Positions 50,690 through 60,419 are shown, counted from the first letter of the stretch. The stretch is DNA of 64,000 nucleotides from Patescibacteria group bacterium (GCA_026004415.1 BPJC01000002.1:124001-188000); one strand, 5' to 3'. The notes: generated by a model not told the origin, from the sequence alone. Translations and numbers: made by a program.

Positions 50690-52678
50690 ATGAATATACA
50701 ATTACCATACAGCTGGATTAGGGATTATTTTAAGACAGAACTTTCTGCTAAAAAGTTTGCTGAAAGGCTGTCTTTAGTTGGTCCTTCTATTGAAAAAATA
50801 GATAAGATTGCAGATGATTATGTTTTTGATATTGAGATAACTCCTAATAGAGTTGATATGGCCTGTGTTTTAGGGATTGCTCAAGAGGCCAATGCGGCTT
50901 TTTCTTCTAATGAAGGCGTGTTTAGGAATCCTTTTGTTAAATTCAATTATGTTGAGTTTAAGAAAAGGTTTGCTAATTTGGGTAAAAACTTTGAGATCTC
51001 TTTATTGTCAGATGGCTCTAGCAGATATATTGCTATTGCTTTTAAAGATGTTAAGGTTGGATCTTCTCCTGATTTTATCGCCAAAAGATTAAGTTCTGTC
51101 GGCGTTAAGTCCATCAATAATATCGTTGATATCTCAAACTATGTAATGTTAGAGTTAGGCCAACCCAATCATATATTTGATCTGGATAGGTTGTCTGGAG
51201 CTCAGCTTACGATGAAAAGGGTTAAGGAAGCTGAAAAAATCACTTTGTTAGATGGCAGATCTGTAAGTCTTGCAGAAGGGGATCTTGTTTTTGTAGATGC
51301 TGAAGGACGGTTAGTTGATCTTTGCGGTATTATGGGTGGTTATTTATCTAGCGTCATTGATAAAACTAAAAATATTTTGATCACTGTTCCTGTTTACGAT
51401 AAACTAAGCATTCGTAAAACTTCAATGAGATTGGGCATAAGAACTTCTGCCGCTGTTTTGTTTGAAAAAGGTATTGATGAAGAAAGATCCGAATGGGCTA
51501 TAAGTTTGCTTTGCGATTTGATTGAAAAATATGCTGGAGGAAAACCTGCTTCAGAGATCTGGGATTATTATCCGCATCCATACAAACCTATAGAGATTAA
51601 GGTTGATTACAACAGGATAACTGAATTAATAGGTGTGTCTTTAAGCAAAAAACAGATAGAGATGGTATTGAAAAAACTAGGATTTTCAGTAAAGAGTCAA
51701 AAAAACAACCTTTTGATTACAGTACCTTTTTATAGAAAAAACGATATAGCAACAGTATATGATATAGTTGAAGAGATAGCCAGAGTTTATGGTTATCATA
51801 AGTTGCCTTCCAATTTATCTCCATTTGCTTTGGTCAAGTCTCAAGACAAAACAGAAAAAATTTTTGACTATCAGAGCAAGATAAAACACATGCTATCGTC
51901 TTTTGGTTTCAATGAGGTTATGAATTACTCAATGACAGATTTGGAGACTATAAAAAGGTTTGGTGAAGATGCTAAAAATTATCTAAGAATCACAGTTCCA
52001 ATAAGCAAAAAACTTGAGTATATGAGGCAGTACTTGTTTCCTTCTTTATTTGAAAACGCAGTCTATAATCAGGGTTTTGTTTCAGAGTTTCATTTGTTTG
52101 AGTTGGCAAAAGTTTATTTTAAAAATCCTTTGGTTGAAGAGTTGCGACTGGCTTTGTTGGTTAATAAAGATTATTATTATCAACAGGCTGTTGTTAGAAA
52201 GATCCTTGAGTTTTTGAATATTTACGACTATGATTTTAAACAGTCTAATTACGGATTTTTAGGTTATAAACAGGCAGATATTATTGTTAATAATAAGGTG
52301 ATAGGTTTTTGTGGAGAACTTAAGGAAAGCCTGCCTGATTTCAATATTTTCTCTGTTGCAGAGATGAGTTTTGAGGCATTGGTTGATAAGGCTTCAAAGA
52401 TTAAGGCTGTGAGGCCTTTACCAAAGTATGCAGTGATTAAGTTTGATCTTAATTTCCAGTTAAATAATCAGCTAAGATTTTCTGATATAAAACAAACAGC
52501 CTTTAACCAGTTAAAGCATCTTTATGATGTTAAAGTAGTTGATGTTTACAAAGACCAAAGAATTACTGTGCGTTTTTATTTCACTAGTTTTGATAAGAAC
52601 TTAACTGAAGAGTTTGTTAAAAATCAGATGCGAAAACTGGTAGTAAGTTTGGGACTTAAGGATAAAATCAAGTTTTAA
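50690..52678 (+). CDS. pheT: Phenylalanyl-tRNA synthetase, beta subunit, short form
   Basis: The B1 core starts at once (IQLPYSWIRDYFKTELS), followed by B3/B4 (AIAFKDVKVG, NNIVDISNYVMLELGQPNH, the editing region), B5 (YNRITELIGVSLSKKQIEMV) and the C-terminal FDX-ACB domain (VRPLPKYAVIKFDLNFQL). The EMAP-II-like tRNA-binding domain of typical PheT is missing, which explains the length of 662 against about 790-800. The short form is known in other reduced genomes. Paired with pheS. Confidence 0.95.
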   Translation: MNIQLPYSWIRDYFKTELSAKKFAERLSLVGPSIEKIDKIADDYVFDIEITPNRVDMACVLGIAQEANAAFSSNEGVFRNPFVKFNYVEFKKRFANLGKNFEISLLSDGSSRYIAIAFKDVKVGSSPDFIAKRLSSVGVKSINNIVDISNYVMLELGQPNHIFDLDRLSGAQLTMKRVKEAEKITLLDGRSVSLAEGDLVFVDAEGRLVDLCGIMGGYLSSVIDKTKNILITVPVYDKLSIRKTSMRLGIRTSAAVLFEKGIDEERSEWAISLLCDLIEKYAGGKPASEIWDYYPHPYKPIEIKVDYNRITELIGVSLSKKQIEMVLKKLGFSVKSQKNNLLITVPFYRKNDIATVYDIVEEIARVYGYHKLPSNLSPFALVKSQDKTEKIFDYQSKIKHMLSSFGFNEVMNYSMTDLETIKRFGEDAKNYLRITVPISKKLEYMRQYLFPSLFENAVYNQGFVSEFHLFELAKVYFKNPLVEELRLALLVNKDYYYQQAVVRKILEFLNIYDYDFKQSNYGFLGYKQADIIVNNKVIGFCGELKESLPDFNIFSVAEMSFEALVDKASKIKAVRPLPKYAVIKFDLNFQLNNQLRFSDIKQTAFNQLKHLYDVKVVDVYKDQRITVRFYFTSFDKNLTEEFVKNQMRKLVVSLGLKDKIKF

Positions 52679-52700
52679 TTCTTTTTTATTCTTATCTTTT

Positions 52701-55322
52701 TTAAGGCGTTGGCGTAGGTGTTGGTGTGGTTGTTGTTGGTTCATCTGTTGGCGTTGGGGTTTCTGTTGTTGTTTGAGTTGGGCTTGGTGTGGCTGTTGGT
52801 TTTTGTTCTTGCCAATCCTGATTTATTCCTATTCTTAAGGTAGCTTCTTTTGTCTCTTTGTTTGTTATTGCTTTTATAGTTAGGCTATAACTGCCATCAG
52901 ATAAGTTTAGAGCCTTAGAGAAACTGTTTTGGGGATTGTTTATTTCATCAACCTTTTCCGAATTAACATAAAACTCTATTTTTTCTAGTTTGTCGTTGGT
53001 TAAAACACTGCCTTTAATTTCAAAGGTGTTGGATAACTTTTGCTTGTCTTTTGGCTCTTTGATTATTAAGGTTGTGCCTTCGAGTTTGTAGTCAGAGATT
53101 TCTTTAGGAGCTTTAAGGCTTTCATCTCCGTTTTCTTCAATCCATTTGTCTATAGCTTCTTGCCAACGATTTTTGCCATCTTTTGATAATGGGTCTTGTT
53201 CTGTTATAACAATATAATCTTTTTCTTCATAATTTCCTGTGCGGATCTCATCTTCATTGGCCAGTTTTCCTGTTGTTTTTGATATTTTAAGTTTTTTATA
53301 GAATGGAGAGATTGTTTTGGGTTCAGTTCCTTTTATAAAGTACTCTACTCTTTTGGGATGGTCTGGGTGTGGCAGTCCGCCTAAATAGGCGTCTATTTCA
53401 ACTGCTGTGACATTGTCAGGTTTTTCGGCAATGCCGTCTTGGTAACCATTGTTTAAAGCATAAGTCATGATCTTATTCCAGATCGGTGAGGCTCCTGTTA
53501 TTCCTGATGCTATTCTTTGGTTCATCTGCGAGTTATCGTTGTTGCCTACCCAGACGCCTACAGTAATATTTTTTGTAAATCCTATAGTCCAGTTATCTCT
53601 TTTGTCATTGGTTGTTCCGGTTTTTACTGCTGTTGTTTTTCCTCTAACATTTAGGTAAGAGTTTGGCCCAAAAGCCAATAGTCTGGCATTGTTGTCGCTT
53701 AGGATATGAGAGATTAAAAATGACACCTCTTGGGACAAAACTCTTTTTTTGTTTGGCTCCTTTTTTTTGTAAATCTCTTTTCCATTGGCTGTTGTAATTT
53801 CCAAGATTGCTGTTGGGTCTATTCTTTCTCCTCCTCTGGCAAAGACTGAGTAGGCAGAGGTTAGATCTAATAATCTAACTTCTCCTCCGCCTAATGTTAT
53901 GGATAAACCAAATCTTTTTAAATTGTTTTGGTTTGGTTCAAAGGTTGTAATACCCATATCATAGGCTTTTTGTAAAAACTTTTCCAGACCATTTAAAGCT
54001 AATAGCTTAACTGCTATTGTGTTGATTGAGTTTCCTAAAGCAAAGCGCAACTGCATAGGACCTCTGTATTTTTCATCATAATTAACAGGAGTGTAGTCGT
54101 CTTTGCCGTCAATATAGAAGGTTGTGAGCACATCCATCATAGTAGTTGCTGGAGTGAAGCCGTTTTCAAAAGCTAATGCATAAGTTATTGGTTTTACTGC
54201 TGATCCTGGTTGTCTTAAAGCCAATGTTGCGTTAAAATTGCCGTATTCTTCGTTATTGTAATCATAGGAGCCTACCATAGTAAGTATTTCTCCTGTCTCT
54301 GAGTTTAATATCACTACAGCTCCATTGCCTACCTTATAATCAGCTAAAGATTCTATCTCATTTTTTACTATCTCCTGTGTTTTTTCTTGGAGTTTTAAAT
54401 CTAAAGTTGTTTTAATTCTTAAACCTTGATTGAAGATCTCAGGTCCATATTCTTTTTCTATTAGTTCTTTTACATAAAACACAAAATGCGGAGCTTGGAT
54501 ATCTATGCTTGATTGTTTGAATTTTACTTTATCAAGGTCTTTGATTGCTTGTTTTTCTTGATCTGATGTTATATAACCTTCTTCTCTCATTCTTCGTAAA
54601 ACTGCCTGTGTTCTTGTTTTCCAGGCGTCTTTTTCTCCAATCAATGGTGAATAATAAGACGGTCGCTGTGGCAAACCTGCCAGTATAGCAGATTCAACGA
54701 GGTTTAAGTCTTTGGCAGATTTGCCAAAGTAACCCTTTGCTGCTGATTCAATGCCGTACAATACTCCTCCGTAAGGATTAGAGTTAAGATACATCTCCAA
54801 AATTTCATCTTTGGTATACCGTCTTTCTACCTCAAAAGCTAGCAAAAATTCCTTGATTTTTCTGGAGATAGTACGCTCTGGTGTTAGTAATGAGTTTTTT
54901 ATTAACTGTTGTGTGATTGTGGAACCGCCTTGTTTTTTCCCAAAAAAAACAGTGTTTATAAAAGCTCTTATAAGACCTTTTTCAGATATGCCTTGGTGTT
55001 TGTAAAAATCAGCATCTTCTATTGATATTGTTGCTTGAATAACATATTTTGAAACATCATTGATCTTTACCGGTATAATGTTTTTGTTTTTGAATAACTC
55101 ATATAAAACCTTGCCGTTTCTATCATAAAAGATTGAACTTATTTCTGAGTTTTGGTTTAGTTTGGCAGGTGAAGGTAGATCTTTTAAATACCAAGCCAGC
55201 ACTGCTGTTGTTATAGAAAGAAATGCAAATATCAATGCAGTTGCAATTATGATGAGTCTTTTTTTTGTTAAGATTGGAACTCTTTGTCTTCTTCTGGAAA
55301 TAATCCTTTTGTTAATTTTCAT
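52701..55322 (-). CDS. Class A penicillin-binding protein (PBP1A) with C-terminal Ig-like domain
   Basis: Builds peptidoglycan at the outer membrane face. After a membrane anchor (residues 22-45) comes the GT51 domain with EDADFYKHQG (102-111) and GGSTITQQLIKN, then RKIKEFLLAFEVE. The transpeptidase has SAVK near residue 372, GNSINTIAVKL (SxN) and KTGTTNDKRDNW near 569. A beta domain (LEGTTLIIKEPKDKQKL) and a Pro/Thr-rich tail, PTPTDEPTTTTPTPTPTP at the end, follow; the tail is disordered and may cross the wall. It is divergent from a small membrane ORF at 55347. Confidence 0.96.
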   Translation of the reverse strand: MKINKRIISRRRQRVPILTKKRLIIIATALIFAFLSITTAVLAWYLKDLPSPAKLNQNSEISSIFYDRNGKVLYELFKNKNIIPVKINDVSKYVIQATISIEDADFYKHQGISEKGLIRAFINTVFFGKKQGGSTITQQLIKNSLLTPERTISRKIKEFLLAFEVERRYTKDEILEMYLNSNPYGGVLYGIESAAKGYFGKSAKDLNLVESAILAGLPQRPSYYSPLIGEKDAWKTRTQAVLRRMREEGYITSDQEKQAIKDLDKVKFKQSSIDIQAPHFVFYVKELIEKEYGPEIFNQGLRIKTTLDLKLQEKTQEIVKNEIESLADYKVGNGAVVILNSETGEILTMVGSYDYNNEEYGNFNATLALRQPGSAVKPITYALAFENGFTPATTMMDVLTTFYIDGKDDYTPVNYDEKYRGPMQLRFALGNSINTIAVKLLALNGLEKFLQKAYDMGITTFEPNQNNLKRFGLSITLGGGEVRLLDLTSAYSVFARGGERIDPTAILEITTANGKEIYKKKEPNKKRVLSQEVSFLISHILSDNNARLLAFGPNSYLNVRGKTTAVKTGTTNDKRDNWTIGFTKNITVGVWVGNNDNSQMNQRIASGITGASPIWNKIMTYALNNGYQDGIAEKPDNVTAVEIDAYLGGLPHPDHPKRVEYFIKGTEPKTISPFYKKLKISKTTGKLANEDEIRTGNYEEKDYIVITEQDPLSKDGKNRWQEAIDKWIEENGDESLKAPKEISDYKLEGTTLIIKEPKDKQKLSNTFEIKGSVLTNDKLEKIEFYVNSEKVDEINNPQNSFSKALNLSDGSYSLTIKAITNKETKEATLRIGINQDWQEQKPTATPSPTQTTTETPTPTDEPTTTTPTPTPTP

Positions 55323-55332
55323 AAATATTTAT

Positions 55333-55338
55333 TATAAT
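55333..55338 (+). promoter_or_regulatory. -10 box of the 55347 small ORF
   Basis: TATAAT ending 8 nt before the ATG. Confidence 0.4.
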
Positions 55339-55346
55339 AATAATCT

Positions 55347-55478
55347 ATGAAAATCAAAACTGTGAAAAAGTTTTTGAAGAAGATATTCAGTCTTAAAAAT
55401 CTTACAAGGTTATTGGTTCTCATTGCAGGATTGCTTTTATTGTTAACTAGTATTGGTTTTTATTTTTTATCTTTTTAA
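55347..55478 (+). CDS. Small membrane protein, 43 residues
   Basis: Begins with a basic segment (MKIKTVKKFLKKIF, residues 1-14), then a membrane helix (RLLVLIAGLLLLLTSIGFYF, 21-40), ending at TAA. The -10 box is 8 nt upstream, and it is divergent from the PBP1A gene 24 bp away. It may be a partner or regulator of wall synthesis; that is only positional inference. Confidence 0.55.
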   Translation: MKIKTVKKFLKKIFSLKNLTRLLVLIAGLLLLLTSIGFYFLSF

Positions 55479-55597
55479 TAAGGACTTTTAATTATAAACT
55501 TATTTATCTGACAGTTAGAGCATATCTGTTTTTTTAAGTTGCAAACTATTTATTTAAATCTAACTCTAAATTAAGACAAAAGTGATATATTATTGTT

Positions 55598-57688
55598 ATG
55601 AGTAAAGCATTTGATTGGTGTCTGCAAGGCATTGAAAATCTGCCAGCTACTAGTCCTTTAACTATTAAAAGATTTAAATCAGTCGGAGTGGAGACTTTTT
55701 GGGATCTATTAAATTATGCTCCTCTACGCTACTCTGATTTTAGTTTAAGTTCAAGCATAAACAATCTTGAAGTTGGTAAAAAAGCATCGGTTGTAGGAGA
55801 GATTATCAACTTGAGCCAGGAGAGAACCAGAAGAGGGTTTACTATTCAGAAGGTTGTTATTACAGATGGTACAGACAACTTGGTTTTGGTTTGGTTCAAT
55901 CAGAGCTATTTGTTAAGAACTTTTAGGTCTGGTCAAAAAATTTCAGTCAGCGGTGAGGTGAAAGGTCAACTATTTGACAGATCTATGGTTGTAGAAGAGT
56001 ATGAGTTGCTAGACGATAAAAAATATTTAAGTTTCAGATCTGGAGACTCTGTTGATTTTGTTCATACTCATAAAATAATTCCTTATTATTCAGAAAAAAA
56101 AGGGTTGTCTTCTAGAGTCATAAGAGAAAAAGTGTTTTATTTATTATCAAAACTTGACTCTAGTTTAGAGTCTTTGCCATCTTCAATAATTAAAAAAAAT
56201 AAATTAATTCCTTTGCATCAGGCTTTTGTCAATATCCATTATCCTGAAAACTTTGATTATTATAAACTTGCAAGAGATAGGTTAGCCTTTGATGAGATCT
56301 TTGTGCTTAACCTTGCTGGTGAGATTTACAGAAAAGAATGGCAGGAAGAAAAAAAGCCCTATAAGTTTTTGGCAACAACAGAGATTAAAGAAAAATTAAG
56401 CGAGTTTATAGATGCTCTTCCTTTTGAATTAACACCAAGTCAGCGCAAAGCAGTAACAACAATAATCTCAGACATGCAAAAAGATACTGCAATGAATAGG
56501 TTTTTACAAGGTGATGTAGGTTCAGGTAAAACTGTTGTTGCAGTTATTGCTAGTTATTTTGCTTATTTGAATGGTTATCAGAGTTTGATTATGGCTCCTA
56601 CAGAGGTTCTTGCTGTTCAGCATTATAAAAGTTTTAAGCAATTTTTAGATAAATTTTCAGTCAAGATCGCATTGCAAACTGGGAGTATTAAAACAGTTAA
56701 GGATTATAAAATTAGTATTTCAGACTATGATATTGTAATTGGCACTCATGCTCTTTTTAATGAGAAATTAAAGTATGAAAAGGTTGGCCTGGTAGTTATA
56801 GATGAACAGCAGAGGTTTGGTGTTATGCAAAGGTCTTTACTGCGTTCAAAAGGTATTAATCCCCATTTGCTTACAATGACTGCTACGCCAATACCCCGTA
56901 CTGTTACTTTGGTCTTGTTTGGAGAGCTGAACATCTCGGTTTTGCAAAAACCTCCGGCTGGCAGAAAACCTGTAAAAACATACTTTGTTCCTTTAGATAA
57001 AAGGCAGTCTGCTTATGAATGGATCAAAAAAAGACTTGATGCTGGAGAGCAGGTTTTTATAGTTTGTCCTCTAATTGAAGAATCAGATCATGAAACTCTT
57101 AAGAATGTCAGGTCTGCTTTGGCTGAGTATGAAAAGATAAAATCTATTTTTTCCAAATATAGAGTAGGAGTTTTGCACGGAAGAATGAAGTCTAAAGAGA
57201 AACAGCAGATTCTAACTGATTTCAAAAACCACAACTTTGATATTTTAGTCTCCACTCCGGTTATTGAGGTTGGAATTGATATTCCCAATGCTACTGTAAT
57301 TGTGATTGAAGGAGCAGAAAGATATGGTTTGGCTCAACTGCACCAGTTAAGAGGCAGGGTTGGCAGATCTGATAAACAAAGTTACTGTTTAATTTTTACT
57401 GAAAGCAGATCAGCAGATGTTGTTTCCAGATTAAAGTACTTTGCCAAAGAAAATGATGGGTTTAAGTTGTCAGAGTATGATTTAAGACGAAGAGGCCCCG
57501 GAGAGGTTTTTGGCACAAGACAGAGTGGGTTTTTAAATGTTAAGTTTGCCTCTCTTTTAGACTCCGACTTAATTGAAAAGGTCTCTGTAGCTGTACGATA
57601 TTTTGTAAACAATTATAATCTTAATGATTATGAAATCCTTAAAAAATTGGTTTCTTACTATGATTTTAAGTTAATCTCAAGAGATTGA
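55598..57688 (+). CDS. recG: ATP-dependent DNA helicase RecG
   Basis: Regresses stalled replication forks and branch-migrates junctions. The wedge/OB domain (LEVGKKASVVGEIINLSQE, residues 60-80) precedes helicase motifs: Walker A GDVGSGKTVVAVI near 306, motif II VVIDEQQRFGVMQR near 400 with Gln where most RecG have His (DEQH), TATPIPRTVTL (motif III), and RGRVGRSDKQSYCL (motif VI). The C-terminal TRG-like ending RRRGPGEVFGTRQSG is present. At 696 residues it is full length. Confidence 0.95.
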   Translation: MSKAFDWCLQGIENLPATSPLTIKRFKSVGVETFWDLLNYAPLRYSDFSLSSSINNLEVGKKASVVGEIINLSQERTRRGFTIQKVVITDGTDNLVLVWFNQSYLLRTFRSGQKISVSGEVKGQLFDRSMVVEEYELLDDKKYLSFRSGDSVDFVHTHKIIPYYSEKKGLSSRVIREKVFYLLSKLDSSLESLPSSIIKKNKLIPLHQAFVNIHYPENFDYYKLARDRLAFDEIFVLNLAGEIYRKEWQEEKKPYKFLATTEIKEKLSEFIDALPFELTPSQRKAVTTIISDMQKDTAMNRFLQGDVGSGKTVVAVIASYFAYLNGYQSLIMAPTEVLAVQHYKSFKQFLDKFSVKIALQTGSIKTVKDYKISISDYDIVIGTHALFNEKLKYEKVGLVVIDEQQRFGVMQRSLLRSKGINPHLLTMTATPIPRTVTLVLFGELNISVLQKPPAGRKPVKTYFVPLDKRQSAYEWIKKRLDAGEQVFIVCPLIEESDHETLKNVRSALAEYEKIKSIFSKYRVGVLHGRMKSKEKQQILTDFKNHNFDILVSTPVIEVGIDIPNATVIVIEGAERYGLAQLHQLRGRVGRSDKQSYCLIFTESRSADVVSRLKYFAKENDGFKLSEYDLRRRGPGEVFGTRQSGFLNVKFASLLDSDLIEKVSVAVRYFVNNYNLNDYEILKKLVSYYDFKLISRD

Positions 57689-57690
57689 TT

Positions 57691-58380
57691 TTAATACAAC
57701 AACAAAAAAATATAAGAGCCTAAAAGAATCAATGAACCAACTGTAAATACTGCTATAGAAAGTTTTCTATTTAGATACTCTGTAATTCTGAAGATTATTA
57801 GAAAAATACAAAGCAGGAAAATGAGCAGGTTTAGGTCTGGAAGCGTATCTTTGGCAGTTAACCAATTTTGCCATTTAGAGATGTTTTTGAGCAAAAAATG
57901 GATAATTATAAATATAAAAGCTGTGCGTACTCCCATATACTGAATCTGCCACCAGAGTTTTCTTGGCAGATTTGAAATAATTTTTTCAAAGGATAATACA
58001 AATAGAATTGTCAGTATAATAATTGCAATAACAGCTGAATAAAAACTTGGATTGAATTTGCTAAAGTAAAATCGCAAAGAATAGTATTGTGGCAATAAAG
58101 ATAATATCGTATGCGCCATTCCAAACAGGAAAGCTGTGATTCCTATCTCCTTTCTGAACGCAACTAAAATATCAGGCCAGTTATAGATTCTGCTTAATGG
58201 TCCAATAAACAAGACAACAACTATTAACAACAAAGCTGTATTTGCCAGCGCTTTGTTTATTAAGTATATATTTATATTTTGCTTATTTAAGGTAAGATAC
58301 AACAAGCAGAAAAAAAACAAATTAAAACCTAACAAAAAACTGAATAGCCACTCTAAAACTCTTTGTTTTTCAGTTGACAT
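57691..58380 (-). CDS. Ferric-reductase-like transmembrane heme protein
   Basis: A 229-residue membrane protein with six hydrophobic segments. FRKEIGITAFLFGMAHTILS near 74-93 and YMGVRTAFIFIIIHFLLK near 147-164 supply the two His-bearing helices expected for heme b in the ferric-reductase/YedZ-MsrQ fold. It could carry electrons across the membrane, for example to a periplasmic-side acceptor. It lies 2 bp after recG on the other strand. The cytochrome b5-like gene at 16606 is the other likely heme protein in this window. The partner is unknown. Confidence 0.68.
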   Translation of the reverse strand: MSTEKQRVLEWLFSFLLGFNLFFFCLLYLTLNKQNINIYLINKALANTALLLIVVVLFIGPLSRIYNWPDILVAFRKEIGITAFLFGMAHTILSLLPQYYSLRFYFSKFNPSFYSAVIAIIILTILFVLSFEKIISNLPRKLWWQIQYMGVRTAFIFIIIHFLLKNISKWQNWLTAKDTLPDLNLLIFLLCIFLIIFRITEYLNRKLSIAVFTVGSLILLGSYIFLLLY

Positions 58381-58469
58381 ATTTAAATAATAAATTTTGC
58401 AGTTTAAAAAGTAAATAGATTGTTTATTTTTTTATATCAGTTTCTTTTATGTTGTAGAATGTTAAGTAA

Positions 58470-59642
58470 ATGAGGTCTAAATATTATTTTAAATATTTTA
58501 AGACAGCATCTGTTTTAGCGCTGTCTTTGCTAATAACATTATTTTTAAGCAATTTTTTCATAGGAGATACTCCCCGATTGAATAAACTGTCTATAAAATT
58601 AATGAGTCTTAGAACTCAAAATTATTTAACCAATACTTTTTTAAGTCTAAAACAAACTTTAAATTTTAATAAAGTTTCAGATGCAACAACGGAGTTTGAT
58701 AAAAATTTTAGTCCAATAAGTTGGAGAGAACCTAAACCAACAACTATACCAACATCTATACCAAGACCTGTTAAACAAGGTTCTGTTAATAACAAAACTG
58801 TTTCAATAACCAGTAGTATTGATGCAGACACTTCAACTGTATTGCCATCAAACAACCATTTGGATAGCCAAGATAATAACAGCAGTATGGATCAGTCTAA
58901 TAATAACGATAATTTTCAGAAATCAGCAGAACAAACTGTTAAAGACGCTTCAGATACTGCAATTTATGAGTGTAAAACTGAATCTAACAAGAGTTTTACA
59001 ACTCTCTCAACGCAGTTTGAAGCAGATAAAATTCCTTTAACTGGAGATTTAACCAAAAATCCAGATGTTAATCTTTATTTAAGAGGTTTTGAGGCAAACA
59101 ACGAGTCAAAAGAATTGATTAACAGATCAGATGTTTATGGTCTAGATTCAGTAGCTCCTCCACAAGTCAGTAGTGTTTTTAAAGATAGATTACCAGTTAT
59201 AGCAAATACTTATCATATTTTTGAGTGGGATTTTAAGACTCAAAGATCGCTGGCTCCTAAAACAGCAACTCCGAACTTTAGGGTTCATATGCTAGGTCTT
59301 AGATCTGTTCCAGGTGAAAAGATCTATGCGCCTTTGACCGGAAGATCAATAGGAGAAAATAAATCATATTTAGTTTTGTTTGCAGATGAAAACAATGTTT
59401 TGCTTACAAACTCTAGAGCCAATGCTTTAAACGCAGGATACTTGGTTTATTTTCTAGATATCTGCATTTATCCTAATTTGGTTAGTCTTTATAGATCTGC
59501 CGATTCTGCAGGTAGAAAAACATTGCCAGCTTTGTCAGCAGGAGAAGACTTTGCTGTAGCAAGAACCAATGAGGTTAAGATAGTTATTAGAGACTCTATG
59601 TCTTTTATGGATTTAAGGTATAAGCAGGATTGGTGGAGATGA
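58470..59642 (+). CDS. Membrane-anchored surface protein of unknown function, 390 residues
   Basis: After an N-terminal membrane segment (residues 13-32) comes a long Ser/Thr/Asn/Pro-rich linker (about 80-165) and then a C-terminal domain (residues 190-390) with mixed beta character (NTYHIFEWDF, VHMLGLRSVPGEKIYAPLTG, VKIVIRDSMSF). I do not recognise the domain; KIYAPLTG weakly recalls peptidase M23 turns, but no metal His/Asp set is visible. It is probably displayed at the surface. It converges with radC 3 bp downstream. Confidence 0.72.
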   Translation: MRSKYYFKYFKTASVLALSLLITLFLSNFFIGDTPRLNKLSIKLMSLRTQNYLTNTFLSLKQTLNFNKVSDATTEFDKNFSPISWREPKPTTIPTSIPRPVKQGSVNNKTVSITSSIDADTSTVLPSNNHLDSQDNNSSMDQSNNNDNFQKSAEQTVKDASDTAIYECKTESNKSFTTLSTQFEADKIPLTGDLTKNPDVNLYLRGFEANNESKELINRSDVYGLDSVAPPQVSSVFKDRLPVIANTYHIFEWDFKTQRSLAPKTATPNFRVHMLGLRSVPGEKIYAPLTGRSIGENKSYLVLFADENNVLLTNSRANALNAGYLVYFLDICIYPNLVSLYRSADSAGRKTLPALSAGEDFAVARTNEVKIVIRDSMSFMDLRYKQDWWR

Positions 59643-59645
59643 CAA

Positions 59646-60314
59646 CTAAATGAGATTTTGGGCTTTAAAACTAAAAAACCTTTTTTTGGTAAAGATTATG
59701 TGATCAAGTAGATCGATGCCTAATATTTTGCCTGCGGATTTGAGTTTTTCAGTAACTGCAATATCGTCTTCTGATGGTGTTGGGTCTTCTGATGGATGAT
59801 TATGCCCAATAATTACAGAACAGCAAAGATGTTTAATAGCTGGTTGAAAAACCTCTCTTGGGTGAGCTAGGCTTTGGTTTAAGATGCCTATTGAGATAAT
59901 CTCTGTTTTAATAAGTTTATTTTTTGCATTAAGATACAATCCTATAAGATGCTCTTTTTTTTGATTAGCAAATTGTTTAAGCACTTTATAAGCGTCTTCA
60001 GCAGAGTTTATATATACTTCGTCTTTTTTTGGTTGTTTGAATACTCTTTTGCCCAATTCTAATGCAGATTTGATCTGAATTGCTTTGGTTAGACCTACAC
60101 CAGCAATATTGGCAATCTCTGAAACTTCGACTTTGGTTAATTGTTTAAGATTATATTTCTTTAAAATTGATTTTGCTATTTCTATTGCGCTTTTGCCTTT
60201 TGTGCCTGTTCTTAGGATAATTGCTAAAATTTCGTAATCTTTAAGATTATCTGCTCCTTTTTCTAATAGTTTTTCCCTTGGTCTTTGAAATTTTGGCAGG
60301 TTTTTGATTTTCAT
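59646..60314 (-). CDS. radC: RadC-family JAB-domain protein
   Basis: A 222-residue protein with an N-terminal helix-hairpin-helix part (IANIAGVGLTKAIQIKSALELG near residues 65-86) and a C-terminal JAB metal-dependent domain: VIIGHNHPSEDPTPSEDD near 168-185 holds the HxHP...D metal site. RadC proteins are widespread, and the original DNA-repair role is doubtful; a nuclease-like role has been suggested. A TATAAT on the minus strand (60322-60327) ends 7 nt before the ATG. Confidence 0.93.
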   Translation of the reverse strand: MKIKNLPKFQRPREKLLEKGADNLKDYEILAIILRTGTKGKSAIEIAKSILKKYNLKQLTKVEVSEIANIAGVGLTKAIQIKSALELGKRVFKQPKKDEVYINSAEDAYKVLKQFANQKKEHLIGLYLNAKNKLIKTEIISIGILNQSLAHPREVFQPAIKHLCCSVIIGHNHPSEDPTPSEDDIAVTEKLKSAGKILGIDLLDHIIFTKKRFFSFKAQNLI

Positions 60315-60321
60315 TACATTT

Positions 60322-60327
60322 ATTATA
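60322..60327 (-). promoter_or_regulatory. -10 box of radC
   Basis: TATAAT on the minus strand ending 7 nt before the ATG at 60314; leaderless layout. Confidence 0.4.
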
Positions 60328-60360
60328 AAAATTTAGTTTAATATTTGTTTTTGTTTTCTA

Positions 60361-60390
60361 TTGACAAAAAGACAGTTATAGTGCTATTAT
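60361..60390 (+). promoter_or_regulatory. Promoter of the secreted lyase-like gene
   Basis: TTGACA (60361-60366), an 18-nt spacer and TATTAT (60385-60390); leader of about 22 nt before the ATG at 60420. Confidence 0.65.
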
Positions 60391-60419
60391 TTTAAATAAT
60401 TAAAACTAAAAACTTTTTA

